DNA of 64,000 nucleotides, from positions 310,001 to 374,000 of the forward strand of contig NZ_CP007766.1 of the NCBI RefSeq assembly GCF_000816785.1, in the 5' to 3' direction. Made by a program: the position numbers and the translations under genes. A model generated the notes under the pieces. The model ran no database searches and was not told the DNA's origin. It saw nothing but the letters and a program-made list of their open reading frames with translations. Positions 54,593 to 64,000 of the stretch are shown here, one piece after another. Source of the stretch: Campylobacter peloridis LMG 23910 (GTDB taxonomy: Bacteria; Campylobacterota; Campylobacteria; Campylobacterales; Campylobacteraceae). The stretch's first letter is position 1. Every line of letters starts with the position of its first letter.

Positions 54593-57415
54593 ATGGCATT
54601 AGCAAGAAGAAATTTTCTTAAGCTTGCTGGTATTGCTGGTCTTGGAAGCGCTGCTTTTGGTAGTGAGAATAAAGCTATTAGAGCTGCTAGTGCGCAAGAG
54701 GTGGCAAATCCTTATCCAGATTCTAAGATTGTTAGAACAATCTGTAGTATCTGTAGTGCAGGCTGTGGGATTAAGGCAGAAGTTCAAGATGGTGTTTGGG
54801 TGCGTCAAGAAAACGCTATAGAACATCCTATTTCACAAGGATCACATTGCTGTAAAGGAATAGATCAAATCGATCTTACTAAATCCAAACAACGCATTAA
54901 ATATCCTATGAAAAAAGAAAATGGAAAATGGGTGCGTTTAACTTGGGAACAAGCTATCAATGAAATTGGTGATAAAATGCTTGAAATTCGTAAAGAAAAT
55001 GGCCCAGATAGTGTTATGTTTTTAGGTTCAGCTAAATTTAATAATCAACAAGCTTATTATTTTAGAAAATTTGCAGCATTTTGGGGAACTAATAATATAG
55101 ACCACGTTGCTAGAATTTGACACAGCGCAACAGTCGCCGGTGTGGCGAATACATGGGGTTATGGCGCTATGACAAATCATTTTGGTGATGTAACTAAACA
55201 CTCAAAAATGATGATTATTTTTGGTGCAAATACTGCCGTTGCAAATCCTATTGGATTTAAGCATTTATTACAAGCAAAAGATCGCAATAATGCTAAATTA
55301 GTTGTGGTAGATCCTGTTTTTACAAAAACTGCAGTGCATGCAGATGAATTTGTAAGAATTCGTCCAGGAACTGATATAGCATTAGTTTATGGTATGCTTC
55401 ATTTGATTTTTAAAAATGGTTGGGAAGATAAAGAATTAATCAAAACTAGAACTTATGGGGTTGAAGAGATAAAAGCAGAAGCTGCTAAATGGACTCCAGA
55501 GGTTGTAGAAGATGTTACAGGTGTTAGTGCTGCTCAACTTGAGAAAATCACAAGAATGCTAGCTACTATTAAGCCTGCCACGCTATTTTGGGCTTTAGGT
55601 ATTACTCAGCATTCAGTAGGTAGTTCAAATACAAGAATTTTAGCTATTTTGCAACTTGTTCTTGGAAATATAGGTAAACCAGGTGCGGGAACAAATATCA
55701 TCAGAGGTCATGATAATGTTCAAGGTGCTACTGATATGGGATGTTTAGCTGATACTTTGCCAGCTTATTATGGTTTAACAGATGATGCGTGGAATCATTT
55801 CTCAAATGTATGGAATGTTGAAAGAGATTATTTAAATTCAAGATTTTATTCTAAAGAATGGATGCATGAAAAAGGCTTTTCACTAGCAAAATGGTGGCAA
55901 GGTGTTTTACATGAAGAAAAAACTTATTCAAATTCACCTATTCGTGTTCTTTGGGTTCAAGGAACAGGTATCACATCAATGGCACATACGGTAAAAATTC
56001 AAGAAGCACTAAAAAAACTTGATATGATTGTAATTGCTGAGCCGTTTGTAAATGAAGTAGCGGTTTTAGCAGATCGCCCTGATGGCATTTATATCATACC
56101 TGCATGTACTCAATTTGAAACAGAAGGTTATGTAACCGCAACCAACCGTGCAATGCAATGGCGTTCTCAAGTAATAAAACCAATTTATGAAAGCAAAGAA
56201 GATCAAGAGATTATGTTTGCTTTTGCTAAGAAATTTGGTTTTTATAAAGAATATACTCGCGGTATGAAAATGGAATTAAAAGATCATAAGCTTATACAAA
56301 CAAGAGATGATAATGATGATAATTTCATATGGCCTGATGATGCTACAAGAGAAATGAGTAATGGACTTTTAAGTATAGGTTTAAGAGGAATTTCTGCTGA
56401 GCGTTTAAGAAAACATCAGCAAAATTGGGAGCATTTTGATCCAGATACTCAAAGAGGCTTAGGTGGTGAAGTAAAAGGCGAATATTATGGTTTACCTTGG
56501 CCATGTTGGGATGAAAAACACCCGGGAACTTCTATTATGTGGAATACAGATATTCCTTATGAAGAAGGTGGTATGGGCTTTAGAAATCGTTTTGGTTTAG
56601 AACATGATGGACATTCTCAATTGGCAGATGATAGCTTTACTCCAAAAGGTTGTAAAGTTAAGGGTGGATATCCACAAATTACCAAAGCAAATATAGAAAA
56701 AGTCTTTAATATCAAGTTAAGTGATAGTGAAAAAGAACTAATGGGTGCTAGTTGGAGCACTGATATTTCAGGTATTATCTTGGAAAAATGTAGAGAAAAA
56801 AGTGCATGTTGTTTAGGAAATGCTAGAGCTAGAATGAAAGTTTGGGAATTTGCTGATCCTATTCCATTGCATAGAGAACCTTTACATTCTCCGCGTTGGG
56901 ATTTGGTTAAAAAATACCCTACTTGGGGAGATCAAGAGAAAAACTTTAGGGTTGAAAGTAAATTTATTAGCGAACAACAAAAGACAGATTGGAGCAAAGA
57001 ATTCCCAACTATTATTTCAAGTATGCGTTTAGTTAATTTAAGTGGTGCAGGTATGCTTGAGCGAACTAGTAAATATCTTGCAGCAATCACACCTGAGATG
57101 TTTGCTAATGTCCATCCTGAGCTTGCTTTAAAATATGGTATAAATGATGGGGATATGATGTGGATTCACTCTCCTCAAGGAACTAAAATCAAAGTAAAAT
57201 GCGTGCATAATCATTCTGTTACACCAGATAGAATTTGCTTGCCTTATAACTTTGCAGGTATTATGCAAGGAGTGGATTTAAGTTATAATTACCCAGAAGG
57301 AACTAAACCTTATACTATAGGGGAAAGTTCTAATACGGTTACCAATTATGGTTTTGATATAAATACGCAAATTTCTGAATTTAATGCAGGACTTTGCAGA
57401 CTTGAAAAGGCTTAA
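54593..57415 (+). CDS. fdhA: Formate dehydrogenase catalytic subunit, selenocysteine-containing
   Basis: 940-residue periplasmic molybdoenzyme oxidising formate to CO2. Tat signal ARRNFLKLAGIAGLGSA. A 4Fe-4S cluster motif (CSICSAGCGIKAEV and HCCKG) follows. The in-frame UGA at 55118-55120 is codon 176, in the context VARI-Sec-HSATVAG, the molybdenum-ligand position of formate dehydrogenases; reading stops only if Sec insertion fails. A bSECIS-like hairpin follows. The region after the UGA keeps the full molybdopterin domain to the normal end (TNYGFDINT, AGLCRLEKA). fdhB follows after 10 bases. Confidence 0.95.
55118..55148 (+). promoter_or_regulatory. UGA codon and bacterial SECIS hairpin of fdhA
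   Basis: The UGA at 55118-55120 is followed by a stem TCGCC (55134-55138) / GGCGA (55144-55148) closing a GGTGT loop 18 bases after the UGA. Spacing and the apical GG fit SelB-binding bacterial SECIS elements. Confidence 0.85.
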
Positions 57416-57425
57416 GGGGTAAGTT

Positions 57426-57995
57426 ATGGCTAGAATGAAATTTTATGTAGATAATAATCGCTGCATTTCTTGCTTTGCTTGTCAAGTAGCTTGTTCAAGT
57501 GCACATGAAGTGCCAGTGGGGATTAATAGAAGAAAAGTTATCACTTTAAATGAAGGTATAGAAGGCAAAGAGTTTTCAACAACTCTTGCTTGTCAGCACT
57601 GCACTGATGCTCCATGTGAGCAAGTTTGTCCTGTAAAATGCTTTTATATAAGAGCTGATGGTATAGTTTTACATGATAAAAAAACATGCATAGGTTGTGG
57701 GTATTGTCTTTATGCATGTCCATTTGGTGCCCCACAATTTCCAAGAGATGGAGCATTTGGTATTAAAGGTGAAATGGATAAATGTACTATGTGTGCAGGT
57801 GGTCCTGAGCCTACTAATTCTCATGAGGAAAGAGAGCTTTATGGGCAAAATCGTATCGCAGAAGGTAAAGTGCCTATGTGTGCTGCAGTTTGCTCTACAA
57901 ATGCACTTTTAGTTGGTGATGCAGCTGAAGTTAGTGCAATGTATAGAAAAAGAGTTTTGCTTAAAGGCCAAAATTTAGGACTTGATGCAAAATAA
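57426..57995 (+). CDS. fdhB: Formate dehydrogenase iron-sulfur subunit
   Basis: 189-residue electron-transfer subunit with four ferredoxin-type cysteine groups: CISCFACQVAC, CQHCTDAPCEQVCP, CIGCGYCLYACP and CTMC with a later CAAVC. It passes electrons from FdhA to the FdhC cytochrome. AGGGGTAAG precedes the ATG. A strong hairpin terminator follows 3 bases after the stop. Confidence 0.95.
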   Translation: MARMKFYVDNNRCISCFACQVACSSAHEVPVGINRRKVITLNEGIEGKEFSTTLACQHCTDAPCEQVCPVKCFYIRADGIVLHDKKTCIGCGYCLYACPFGAPQFPRDGAFGIKGEMDKCTMCAGGPEPTNSHEERELYGQNRIAEGKVPMCAAVCSTNALLVGDAAEVSAMYRKRVLLKGQNLGLDAK

Positions 57996-57998
57996 TTT

Positions 57999-58023
57999 AA
58001 AGGGTGTTAATACACCCTTTTTT
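57999..58023 (+). terminator. Intrinsic terminator of the fdh operon
   Basis: AAAGGGTGT (57999-58007), 4-base loop, ACACCCTTT (58012-58020), then a T-run: a textbook Rho-independent terminator. Confidence 0.9.
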
Positions 58024-58049
58024 ATTTAATATTTTTTTAGGGTTAATAT

Positions 58050-58778
58050 ATGCAAGAACTTATTTTAGAAATTCAAAAAAATCTTGATGAAAATAATAAG
58101 CTCCCATGCAAAAAAGCACTAGATTTATTAAAAAAATACTCCAAAGATGAATTTCAAAAAGTTATAAACGAGTTAGGAATAAAAATTTCAGATTGTGAAT
58201 TAGGGCAATTTGGAAAGTTAAATAAAAATATTGCAAAAAGTGAAATTTTAGAAAAAATAGAAACAAAATTAGATCAAAAACGCTATATAGCATGTAAAGA
58301 TGCTTTAGAATTTATGGATAATTTTAATGCAGCTGATATTAGAGCGACTTTAAGAGCTTATAAAATAGAAGTTAAACATTGTGAACTTGGGTGTTTTAAA
58401 GAAAAAAAAGGTAAAAAATTTAATATTAAAAATAAAATTTGGATAGAAAATCCTGATGGAAAATTACTTTTTGGTAAAGGTAAAACAGATATTTTAGAAC
58501 TGATTGGAGAATGTGGAAGCATATCTCAAGCAGCTAAAATATTAGGAATAAATTACAAAAAAGCATGGCTTTATATACAAGATTTAGAAGAAAATATGAA
58601 AGAAGAGCTAATTATTGCTAAAAAAGGAAGAGGAAGTGATGCTGGTAGTAAGCTTACACCAAGAGCTTATGAATTAATCCATAATTTTAAAATTTTACAG
58701 CAAGATGTAGAAGAATACACCAATAAACGCTTTAAAGAATTATTTTTTAAAAAAAGTCAAGAAAAAGATAAGACTTAA
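58050..58778 (+). CDS. modE: ModE-like molybdate-responsive regulator
   Basis: 242 residues. The C-terminal ~110 residues are the ModE winged helix: GKTDILELIGECGSISQAAKILGINYKKAWLYIQDLE, then KKGRGSDAGSKLTPRAYELI. Instead of C-terminal molybdate domains, the N-terminus has two related ~45-residue units, each with the spacing C-X28-CELG (starting PCKKALDLL and ACKDALEFM). In C. jejuni the orthologous position (Cj1507c) holds ModE, which controls molybdate uptake genes. A link to formate dehydrogenase control is plausible from location. Transcribed after the fdh terminator, ribosome site TAGGG. Confidence 0.8.
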   Translation: MQELILEIQKNLDENNKLPCKKALDLLKKYSKDEFQKVINELGIKISDCELGQFGKLNKNIAKSEILEKIETKLDQKRYIACKDALEFMDNFNAADIRATLRAYKIEVKHCELGCFKEKKGKKFNIKNKIWIENPDGKLLFGKGKTDILELIGECGSISQAAKILGINYKKAWLYIQDLEENMKEELIIAKKGRGSDAGSKLTPRAYELIHNFKILQQDVEEYTNKRFKELFFKKSQEKDKT

Positions 58779-58826
58779 TTTTCTTACAAGTTATAAAAAT
58801 ATATCATTAACTAAAAAAGGTTAAAA

Positions 58827-59405
58827 ATGAAAATTGATTGTAGAGATTTAGCTTGTCCGCGTCCTGTGATAGAAGCTAAAAAAGCTTTGGAAAATTTAAA
58901 ACAAAACGAAAATTTAGAAATTCTTTTGAATTCTCAAGCTTCAAAAGAAAATGTTATAAGATTTTTAAAATCTTTAAATTTAGATTTTAATATTAAAGAA
59001 ATAGAGGATGAAAGTATTATTAGCATTGTTAAAAATTTTAATTTAGAGCAAAACCAAGAACAAAATTTATTAGAATATAATGTTTTATTTTTAAAAAGTG
59101 ATAAAGTAGGTGAAGGTGATTTAGGAAAAAATTTAATGCTAGGTTTTTTAAAGACATTAAAAGAACTACCTAATAAGCCTAAAAAAATTCTTTGTGTTAA
59201 TGATAGTGTTTTGATAAATACTAATAGCTCGCATATGGCTTTTGAAGCTATGAAAGAGCTTGAAAATTTGGGTGTTGAAATTTATAGTTGTGGGGCGTGT
59301 TTGGATTTTTTTGGTAAAACCAATGAGCTTAAAATAGGTAAAATAGGCAATGCCTATGAAATTTTAAATGAACTTTTTGGAAAGGCAAAGATAATTTCTT
59401 TATGA
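58827..59405 (+). CDS. yedF: Selenium metabolism protein YedF
   Basis: 192-residue TusA/SirA-like plus DsrE-like protein. The N-terminus MKIDCRDLACPRPVIEAKKAL has the CPxP motif with the active cysteine. The C-terminal half includes ILCVNDSVLIN and GVEIYSCGACLDFFGK. YedF genes typically sit next to selD, as here (4-base overlap ATGA), and are thought to deliver or bind selenium. AAAAAGG ribosome site. Confidence 0.88.
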   Translation: MKIDCRDLACPRPVIEAKKALENLKQNENLEILLNSQASKENVIRFLKSLNLDFNIKEIEDESIISIVKNFNLEQNQEQNLLEYNVLFLKSDKVGEGDLGKNLMLGFLKTLKELPNKPKKILCVNDSVLINTNSSHMAFEAMKELENLGVEIYSCGACLDFFGKTNELKIGKIGNAYEILNELFGKAKIISL

Positions 59406-60433
59406 TTTATAAAAATCAAAAATTGACTCAATTCGTAAAAACTGCAGGTTGAGCTGCCAAATTAGACTCGTTGAGTCTTGACAAAATACTTGGTATATTA
59501 AAGCCTCATCCAAATGTTTTAAGCGGTATTAATAATAATGAAGATGCAAGTGTTTATAAAATAAATGAAGATTTAGCTTTGGTTCAAACACTTGATTTTA
59601 TCACCCCAGTAGTAGATAGTGCGTATTATTTTGGTGCTATTGCTGCTGCAAATGCTTTAAGTGATATTTTTGCTATGGGTGCTGAGGCTATTAATGCATT
59701 AAATATAGTAGGTTTTGATACATGCCATTTTACAAATGAAATTTTACTTGAAGTTTTAGAAGGAGCAAGGACTAAGATTGAAGAAGCAGGAGCTATTTTA
59801 GTTGGTGGGCACACTATAGAAAATAATGAATTTATTTTTGGACTTAGTGTAACAGGCATGGTGCATCCAAAAAAATTTATAGCTAATAATAGTGCAAAAG
59901 AAGGTGATGTGATATTGCTAACAAAACCTATAGGAAGTGGAATTCTTAGCACTGCTATAAAAGCAAATTTTTTGGAAGAAAATCAAATTATTAAAGCTTG
60001 TGAGCAAATGAGTTTTTTAAATGTTTATGCAAGTCGTGTATTAAGCAAATTTAAATCATTAAACGCTTTAAGTGATGTTACGGGATTTGGTGTTTTGGGA
60101 CATTTAAAGGAAATGTTAAATGATAATATAGCTATTAAAGTGTATAGAAATGAAATTCCGCTAATGGATGGAGTTTTATCTATGGCTAATATGGGGATTA
60201 TTCCAGCAGGTGCTTATACAAATAAAGAGGCTTTAAAAGCTTGGGTTGAAATTTCTAAAGAATGTGAAGATGATATAATTTATTTTGATCCTCAAACTTC
60301 AGGTGGTCTTTTGGCTGCTATGAGTGAAAAAGAAGCAAGACAAGCCATTAAAATCCTACAAGATCATAATATCGAAGCCAAAATTATTGCTGAGTGTGTA
60401 AAAAATACTCGTAATTATTTATTATTATGCTAA
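59402..60433 (+). CDS. selD: Selenide, water dikinase, itself a selenoprotein
   Basis: Makes selenophosphate for Sec-tRNA synthesis. The true start is the ATG at 59402, overlapping yedF. The frame reads MIYKNQKLTQFVKTAG, then UGA at 59450-59452 (codon 17, where E. coli SelD has its catalytic cysteine), then AAKLDSLSLDKIL. A TTG-start reading at 59471 would remove the active site. The total is 343 residues and includes NNEDASVYKI, TLDFITPVVD, ANALSDIFAMG, GGHTIENNE and SDVTGFGVLGHLKEM. A hairpin after the UGA supports Sec insertion. Confidence 0.93.
59450..59478 (+). promoter_or_regulatory. UGA codon and SECIS-like hairpin of selD
   Basis: AGACTC (59464-59469), GTT loop, GAGTCT (59473-59478) forms a 6-bp stem whose loop lies 18-20 bases beyond the UGA at 59450-59452, the spacing expected of a bacterial SECIS. 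Confidence 0.75.
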
Positions 60434-60572
60434 TTTTTTATTTATAATAAGCCATTTTGTTTATATTTGTTACTTTTTTACATAAAAAATTAAATTATAA
60501 ATAAATAATAATTGATTTTTCTTGCAATTTTTGTATCATAAAAACATATTATCTATCAAGGTGGAGGAAAAA

Positions 60573-63500
60573 ATGATACAAAAAGCTTTGCTTTTAGCAG
60601 AAGAGTTACAAAGAAAAATAGAAAGTAACATTTCTCAAAGTGAAAAAGAATTTCATGCAAAAATGCAAAAACTTTTAAACAATCCAGAAAATAAAGTGAT
60701 GTTAATTGAGTTATTAGATCGTTCTTTTAGATGTAAGGACAAAAGTGCGAGTTTTGAGCTTATAGAGCATACTTTAAATAAATATGGTATAGCAGATTTT
60801 TTCAGTGCTTTTGAAAAATTCTTGTTGTTTTCGTTCTTAAATTTTGGAAAATTTGCCCCAAAATTAAGTGTGCCATTTTTCATCAAACATTTAAGAGAAG
60901 ATACAAAAGCTATGGTTTTAGATGCAAATCCTAGCGTTTTAGAGCCTCATATGCGTAAAAGAAAAGATGAGGATAAAATCACTTTAAATGTAAATTTAAT
61001 CGGAGAGGAAGTTTTAGGCGAGGCTGAAAGTGCTTATAGAATGCGAAAGTATGAAGAAGCTTTAAAAACAAGCTATATTACTTATATTTCTATAAAAATT
61101 ACTACAATTTTTTCCCAAATTAATATTATTGATTTTGAATACTCTAAAGATGAGGTGGTAAAAAGATTAGACAAATTATACGCTCTTGCTTTAGAAGAAG
61201 AGAAAAAACAAGGTGTTTCTAAATTTATAAACCTTGATATGGAGGAATTTAGAGACTTAGAATTAACCGTAGAAGCTTTTATGGAGAGTGTTTCTAAATT
61301 TGATATTAAAGCAGGTATTGTTTTGCAAGCTTATTTGCCTGATTCTTATGAATATTTGAAAAAACTTTTTGCTTTCTCAAAAGAAAGGGTTTTAAAAGGT
61401 ATGAAACCTATTAAAATTCGTTTTGTTAAGGGTGCTAATATGGAAAGTGAAGAAACCATAGCTTCACAAAGAGGTTGGGCTTTGCCAACTTTTTATAAAA
61501 AAATTGATACAGATAGTAACTATAACAAAATGTTAGATTTTGTTTTAGAAGGGGATAATTATAAATACATCAATGTAGGTATAGCAAGCCATAATTTATT
61601 TGAAATTGCTTATGCTTATACTAGAATTTCACAAGCTGGAGCTTTATCATCTTTTACTTTTGAAATGCTTGAAGGTATGAGTTTGCAATGCTCTTATGAG
61701 CTTTCTAAGATGCATGATCTTATACTTTATGCACCAGTTTGTGATGAAGCTCATTTTAACAATGCTATTGCTTATTTGGTTAGAAGACTTGATGAAAATA
61801 CTAGCGAAGATAACTTCATGAGATATTTTTTCAATCTCAAAGTTAATGATAAAAATTGGCAAGCACAAAAAGAATTATTTGTAAAATCTTTAGAAGGGAT
61901 TAAAACACTTGATAATTCTACTCATAGAACTCAAGATAGAAATAAAGAAGTAAAAGCTATTAGCTCTTATGAAAGTAAAGAATTTAAAAACGAGCCTGAT
62001 ACAGATTTTATTTTAAAAGCCAATAGAGAATGGGCTAAGGGTATAAGAGCTAAATATGAAAATTTAGAAAATTATGATGTATATCCTGTTATTAAAGAAG
62101 AAATTAAAGGTGAAAATTTACAAGTTGTAGAAGTAAAAGATAAAATTAAAAATCACACCATAGGAAAAGCACATTTAGCAGGCCAAAAAGAAATCGAGCT
62201 TGCTTTAGATGTAGCTAAAAATTCAAATTTTAGTGATTTAAGTCATGATGAAATTTATAAAATTTTAGCCAAAACTGCTCAACTTGTTAGAGAGCGCAGA
62301 GGCGATTTAATAGGTATAGCAGCCTTAGAAGTAGGAAAAACTTTCTTAGAAATTGATCCAGAAGTTAGCGAAGCAATAGACTTTTTAGAATTTTACCCGC
62401 ATTCTTTAGAAAAATTAAAAGAACAAAATCCAAATACTACTTTTAAAGCAAAAGGCATAGGCGTGGTGATTGCACCATGGAATTTTCCAGTAGGAATTTC
62501 AGTAGGAACTATAGCAGCGCCTTTAGCAGCAGGAAATAAAGTGATATATAAACCATCATCTTTATCAATGTTAACAGGTTATATGCTTTGTAAATGCTTT
62601 TGGGATGCAGGAATTCCAAAAGATGCTTTGATTTTCTTACCTGCTAAAGGAAGTGATATATCAAAATATTTACTTATAGATCAAAGTGTTAAATTCTCAG
62701 TTTTAACTGGTGGTGAAGAAACAGCTTATGCAATGCTCAAAGCCAATCCAACCTTGCTTTTAAGTGCTGAAACAGGTGGTAAAAACGCAACTATTGTTTC
62801 TAAATTTGCTGATCGTGATAGTGCGATTAAAAATATCATTCATTCAGCATTTTCAAATTCAGGTCAAAAATGCTCAGCTACTTCTTTGCTTGTTTTAGAA
62901 GAAGAAGTTTATGAGGATGAGGAATTTAAAAAGACTTTAGTAGATGCAGCAAGTTCTATGGCAGTTGGAAATCCTTTTGTGTTTAAAAATAAATTGGGTG
63001 CTTTAGCTGATAAACCCGATGCAAAATTACAAAAAGCTATAAATGAATTAGCGCCTTATGAAAGTTGGGCTTTAAAACCTAAATTTATTGATGATAATCC
63101 TTATCTTTTAACTCCAGGTATTAAATACGGCGCTAAAAAAGGTGATTTTACTCATATGAATGAGCTTTTTGCGCCAATTTTAACCGTAATGAAAGCAAAG
63201 GATTTAAAAGAAGCTATTGAAATAGTAAATTCTACAGGTTATGGCCTTACAGCAGGATTTGAAAGTTTAGATGAAAGAGAGTGGGAGTATTTTCACACTC
63301 ATATAGAAGCAGGAAATATATATATTAATAAACCAACAACAGGAGCTATAGTTCTTAGACAGCCTTTTGGTGGTATTAAAAAATCTGCTATTGGTTTTGG
63401 TAGAAAGGTTGGAATTTATAATTACATCACGCAATTTATGGATATTGAGCAAAGTGAAGTTGATCAAAATGTTTTAGACAATGAGTTAGTGTCTAAATTA

Positions 63501-64000
63501 AATGCTTTAAATCTTGACTTAAGCACAAATGATAAAGCAGAATTAGAAGTTATCAAAGCTATGGCAAGAAGCTATGCTTATCATGCTAAAAATGAATTTG
63601 CAAGTGCGAAAGATTATGTCAATATTAGAGGTGAGGATAATCTTTTCTCTTATACAAAAGTGAAAAATATTGCCTATAGGGTGCATAAAGATGATAGCTT
63701 AAAAGATATTTTGGGTGTAATTTTAGCAGCAAGTGTGCTAAATATTGATCTTTTATTAAGTTATGATGAACATGAAAAAATGGATTTAGTGCAAAAAATA
63801 AACCAAAGCATAAGCACTAAAACTTTATTATGTAAAGAAAGTGAAGAAAATTTCCTTGCTAAGATTGCTGATTATGAGAGAATTCGTTATTTTGCACCAC
63901 AAGATGTAAATGATGCAGTTTTCATAAAAGCAGCAAGTTGTGCAAAAGTTATTGCTAATACTAAGCCATTAATCAATGGTCGTTTTGAGTTGCTTTTATA
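60573..64000 (+). CDS. putA: Bifunctional proline dehydrogenase / P5C dehydrogenase (3' partial)
   Basis: Oxidises proline to glutamate in two steps. The frame is open from the ATG at 60573 (GGTGGAGG ribosome site) to the window edge, 1142 codons without a stop, so its end lies just outside. The N-terminal part is the FAD proline dehydrogenase barrel (IKIRFVKGANMESE, NVGIASHNLFEIAYAYTR). The aldehyde dehydrogenase part starts near residue 500: VVIAPWNFPVGIS near 630, GGEETAYAM, ETGGKNATIV, then catalytic cysteine in NSGQKCSATS near 766. It starts directly with the dehydrogenase region, without the ribbon-helix-helix repressor domain of E. coli PutA. Confidence 0.94.
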   Translation, partial: MIQKALLLAEELQRKIESNISQSEKEFHAKMQKLLNNPENKVMLIELLDRSFRCKDKSASFELIEHTLNKYGIADFFSAFEKFLLFSFLNFGKFAPKLSVPFFIKHLREDTKAMVLDANPSVLEPHMRKRKDEDKITLNVNLIGEEVLGEAESAYRMRKYEEALKTSYITYISIKITTIFSQINIIDFEYSKDEVVKRLDKLYALALEEEKKQGVSKFINLDMEEFRDLELTVEAFMESVSKFDIKAGIVLQAYLPDSYEYLKKLFAFSKERVLKGMKPIKIRFVKGANMESEETIASQRGWALPTFYKKIDTDSNYNKMLDFVLEGDNYKYINVGIASHNLFEIAYAYTRISQAGALSSFTFEMLEGMSLQCSYELSKMHDLILYAPVCDEAHFNNAIAYLVRRLDENTSEDNFMRYFFNLKVNDKNWQAQKELFVKSLEGIKTLDNSTHRTQDRNKEVKAISSYESKEFKNEPDTDFILKANREWAKGIRAKYENLENYDVYPVIKEEIKGENLQVVEVKDKIKNHTIGKAHLAGQKEIELALDVAKNSNFSDLSHDEIYKILAKTAQLVRERRGDLIGIAALEVGKTFLEIDPEVSEAIDFLEFYPHSLEKLKEQNPNTTFKAKGIGVVIAPWNFPVGISVGTIAAPLAAGNKVIYKPSSLSMLTGYMLCKCFWDAGIPKDALIFLPAKGSDISKYLLIDQSVKFSVLTGGEETAYAMLKANPTLLLSAETGGKNATIVSKFADRDSAIKNIIHSAFSNSGQKCSATSLLVLEEEVYEDEEFKKTLVDAASSMAVGNPFVFKNKLGALADKPDAKLQKAINELAPYESWALKPKFIDDNPYLLTPGIKYGAKKGDFTHMNELFAPILTVMKAKDLKEAIEIVNSTGYGLTAGFESLDEREWEYFHTHIEAGNIYINKPTTGAIVLRQPFGGIKKSAIGFGRKVGIYNYITQFMDIEQSEVDQNVLDNELVSKLNALNLDLSTNDKAELEVIKAMARSYAYHAKNEFASAKDYVNIRGEDNLFSYTKVKNIAYRVHKDDSLKDILGVILAASVLNIDLLLSYDEHEKMDLVQKINQSISTKTLLCKESEENFLAKIADYERIRYFAPQDVNDAVFIKAASCAKVIANTKPLINGRFELLL

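Noticed and set aside
55100-55142. fdhA as two genes or a nonsense-mutated pseudogene
   Set aside because: The UGA is in the selenocysteine context of formate dehydrogenases, with a hairpin at the right distance and an uninterrupted frame on both sides.
59453-59471. selD starting at TTG 59471
   Set aside because: This would remove the active-site segment; reading through UGA from ATG 59402 gives a full-length protein overlapping yedF.
60653-63467. Short minus-strand frames opposite the final gene
   Set aside because: They lie antisense to the continuous putA frame, which shows clear proline and aldehyde dehydrogenase motifs.

Overview
The window reads as chromosomal DNA of a Campylobacter, most likely from the C. 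lari group. It is very AT-rich and gene-dense with overlapping operons, and it carries epsilonproteobacterial markers: a three-subunit fumarate reductase, an HP0268-type nuclease, a selenocysteine formate dehydrogenase, a selenocysteine-containing SelD, paired dynamin-like GTPases and KpsC/KpsS capsule transferases. The species call is inference from family resemblance; no rRNA or tRNA gene was seen. Both window edges cut genes (a deacetylase-like/methyltransferase gene on the left, putA on the right).

1-16.3 kb is the end of a capsule locus. The first genes are a deacetylase-like/methyltransferase protein, a heparinase II/III-family protein and a DUF6270/hydrolase fusion. A decayed 1.57 kb stretch follows. 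Next comes a complete sulfate-activation cassette (cysD, cysN, sulfate permease, cysC) that ends in a sulfotransferase, then a glycosyltransferase and the Kdo-linker transferases kpsC and kpsS. Together these suggest a sulfated capsule. Facing them is an SGNH-hydrolase-like gene split by an 8-bp tandem duplication; it shares a C-terminal tail with the sulfotransferase.

17.9-37.6 kb is mostly conserved core: a hydrolase/P450/membrane-protein trio, nusA, the HP0268-type nuclease gene, miaB, an acyltransferase, a PilN/PilO-like pair with an acidic partner, a lipoprotein, lgt, frdCAB, two dynamin-like GTPases, an MdaB-like reductase, a lipocalin and a zinc alcohol dehydrogenase.

37.8-49.3 kb is a defence island: a type I restriction-modification locus (hsdR, hsdS, hsdM) with two cargo modules between hsdR and hsdS. 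Module 1 is RloA/RloB (AbiL/PARIS-like ATPase plus Toprim-type protein). Module 2 is a tiny membrane peptide plus a 1020-residue helical-repeat protein with a PIN-like C-terminal region. A scar made of an hsdS 5' end fused to a second copy of the hsdR 3' end separates the modules, so the locus looks like two hsd arrangements joined by recombination. A YafQ-like toxin-antitoxin pair lies downstream, bracketed by a 59-bp duplication of the moeA 3' end. Module 2 is the best candidate for an undescribed system.

49.3-60.4 kb is a molybdenum/selenium block: moeA, moaE and moaD (cofactor), nspC, formate dehydrogenase genes (fdhC, TorD-like chaperone, a small Tat protein, fdhA with an in-frame UGA, fdhB), a ModE-like regulator, yedF and selD (also with an in-frame UGA). 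These genes supply the molybdopterin and selenocysteine that FdhA needs. putA fills the remainder.
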